Of a stretch of DNA of 7,228 nt, positions 6,639 through 7,228 are shown one piece after another. The translations under genes and the position numbers were made by a program. The DNA comes from Opitutaceae bacterium (GTDB lineage: Bacteria > Verrucomicrobiota > Verrucomicrobiia > Opitutales > Opitutaceae). How positions within the stretch are numbered: position 1 is the first letter of the stretch; each line of letters starts with the position of its first letter. The notes under the pieces were generated by a model that saw only the letters and a program-made list of their open reading frames with translations, did no database searches and had not been told where the DNA came from. Location of the stretch: contig JAPOIC010000100.1 in assembly GCA_029979145.1 (NCBI GenBank), forward strand, positions 1 through 7,228, read 5' to 3'.

Positions 6639-7201
6639 TTCTTTCCGTTCGTCGCGGAATCCCGTGGTTTTACACGGGCATGGATGGCACCCGGAGTTTC
6701 TCGCGGCACCTCGGTCGCCTGGAAGCAGAGAAGACGGAGTTTGCGCAGCTGCTGCAACGGATCGATCCGGGTTTCACGACGCACACAGTGCTGCCGGCGG
6801 CGGTGGTCACGTTTGCGAGGCGGGACGGGCCCTTGCCCATGGGTTGCCTCATCGACAGCTGGCTGGCGTTGCAGGATCTCTTGGCGCGCGACGTGCCGGT
6901 GCATCGCGCCAGATTGTTATCGTTTTATGTGCGTCAAGGCGGCGGGCTTGCCGGTCACACGGTCCTGGCCTACGAGACGGTCTTGGGCGTGCACGTGATT
7001 GACCGGGCGGTCAGCCCGACCCCGCGGCTTGTGGACGGCGACCTTGATGACGAGCTGGCGATTACGCGCCAGTTGCTGCACCCGCAGCTGCGCCACCGCT
7101 TGGTGAAGGCCCGATGGTTCGACTTGGACGTGCCCGAGAGCGTGAGCGAACCGACCTATGCGGACGCCGCGTCGCCAGTGGTGGCACCGGTCGTGGGCTG
7201 A
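6635..7201 (+). CDS. Uncharacterised protein with transglutaminase/BTLCP-like Cys-His-Asp arrangement
   Basis: I do not recognise a named family. The 188-residue product (from GTG 6635) contains MGCLIDSWLALQDLL (Cys71 at the start of a helix), then LAGHTVLAYE (His108) and VHVIDRA (Asp123). The order and spacing, Cys at a helix N-terminus, His on a strand, Asp about 15 residues later on the next strand, resemble transglutaminase-like and bacterial transglutaminase-like cysteine proteinase folds. The function is inference only: hydrolysis, acyl transfer or a non-enzymatic role are all possible. No signal peptide or membrane helix is seen. The GTG overlaps the stop of the FAD oxidoreductase (GTGA), suggesting translational coupling. 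An alternative ATG at 6680 (residue 16, MDGTRSF) would give 173 residues; a hairpin sits just before it and codons 2-15 are less GC3-rich than the rest, so the start is uncertain. The C-terminal 25 residues look low in structure (Pro, Val, Ala). Confidence 0.75.
   Translation: MILSVRRGIPWFYTGMDGTRSFSRHLGRLEAEKTEFAQLLQRIDPGFTTHTVLPAAVVTFARRDGPLPMGCLIDSWLALQDLLARDVPVHRARLLSFYVRQGGGLAGHTVLAYETVLGVHVIDRAVSPTPRLVDGDLDDELAITRQLLHPQLRHRLVKARWFDLDVPESVSEPTYADAASPVVAPVVG
6661..6678 (+). other. Perfect 6-bp stem-loop just before the alternative ATG
   Basis: CCCGTG and CACGGG flank the 6-nt loop GTTTTA, ending one base before the ATG at 6680. If translation starts at GTG 6635 this is simply coding sequence; if it starts at 6680 the hairpin is in a short leader and could affect initiation. 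The stem is seen directly; any role is speculative. Confidence 0.35.
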
Positions 7202-7204
7202 GTG

Positions 7205-7223
7205 GGCAGACTGGCCGTCTGCC
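7205..7223. terminator. Perfect 7-bp stem-loop after the last gene (terminator or REP-like element)
   Basis: GGCAGAC and GTCTGCC form a perfect 7-bp stem around the loop TGGCC, starting 3 nt after the stop of the last gene. No T-run follows in the five visible bases, and the window ends there. It could be a non-canonical terminator of the six-gene operon or a dispersed palindromic (REP-like) repeat unit. Confidence 0.5.
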
Positions 7224-7228
7224 GGACC

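Noticed and set aside
1..7228. CRISPR arrays, tRNA or rRNA genes, insertion sequences, phage or defence genes
   Set aside because: No spaced direct repeats, cloverleaf-like segments, transposase motifs or terminal inverted repeats of useful length were seen on either strand.

Overview
This GC-rich window (roughly two thirds G+C by eye) looks like a chromosomal piece of a Gram-negative bacterium. Evidence for an outer membrane and periplasm comes from an exported SGNH esterase (TesA type), a YbbA-YbbP type ABC transporter and a fragment that reads like an exported outer-membrane beta-barrel protein. Weak or absent Shine-Dalgarno sequences, the GC level, a PpgK-type glucokinase and a FAD oxidoreductase family with a GIINPVTG motif suggest a verrucomicrobial, Opitutaceae-like source. 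That placement is inference and was not tested.

Layout. (1) Positions 1-356, minus strand: the 5' end of a probable outer-membrane barrel gene, with an in-frame TAA at codon 5, inside the signal peptide. (2) 357-523: a short intergenic stretch with a weak terminator-like hairpin behind tesA. (3) 524-1135, minus strand: tesA. (4) 1136-1203: a divergent promoter interval. (5) 1204-7201, plus strand: a tight run of six genes, namely ybbA (ATPase), ybbP (10-helix permease), a SlyD-type FKBP prolyl isomerase, ppgK (polyphosphate glucokinase), a DAO-fold FAD oxidoreductase, and a small protein with a Cys-His-Asp arrangement like transglutaminase/BTLCP-type proteins. Gaps are 5, 13 and 18 nt, and two junctions are 4-nt start/stop overlaps (ATGA at 4412, GTGA at 6635). 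(6) 7205-7223: a perfect 7-bp stem-loop just after the last stop codon.

Function. tesA divergent from ybbA-ybbP is the arrangement known from E. coli, where the transporter and the periplasmic esterase are thought to handle hydrophobic or esterified molecules at the cell envelope. The next genes look like general housekeeping functions (folding, glucose phosphorylation) that may simply share a transcript. The last two genes, FAD oxidoreductase plus transglutaminase-like protein, are translationally coupled and are the least understood part. I see no CRISPR array, tRNA, rRNA, insertion sequence or phage gene. The most notable points are the nonsense codon in the barrel gene, the uncharacterised Cys-His-Asp protein with its FAD partner, and a cysteine cluster in PpgK.
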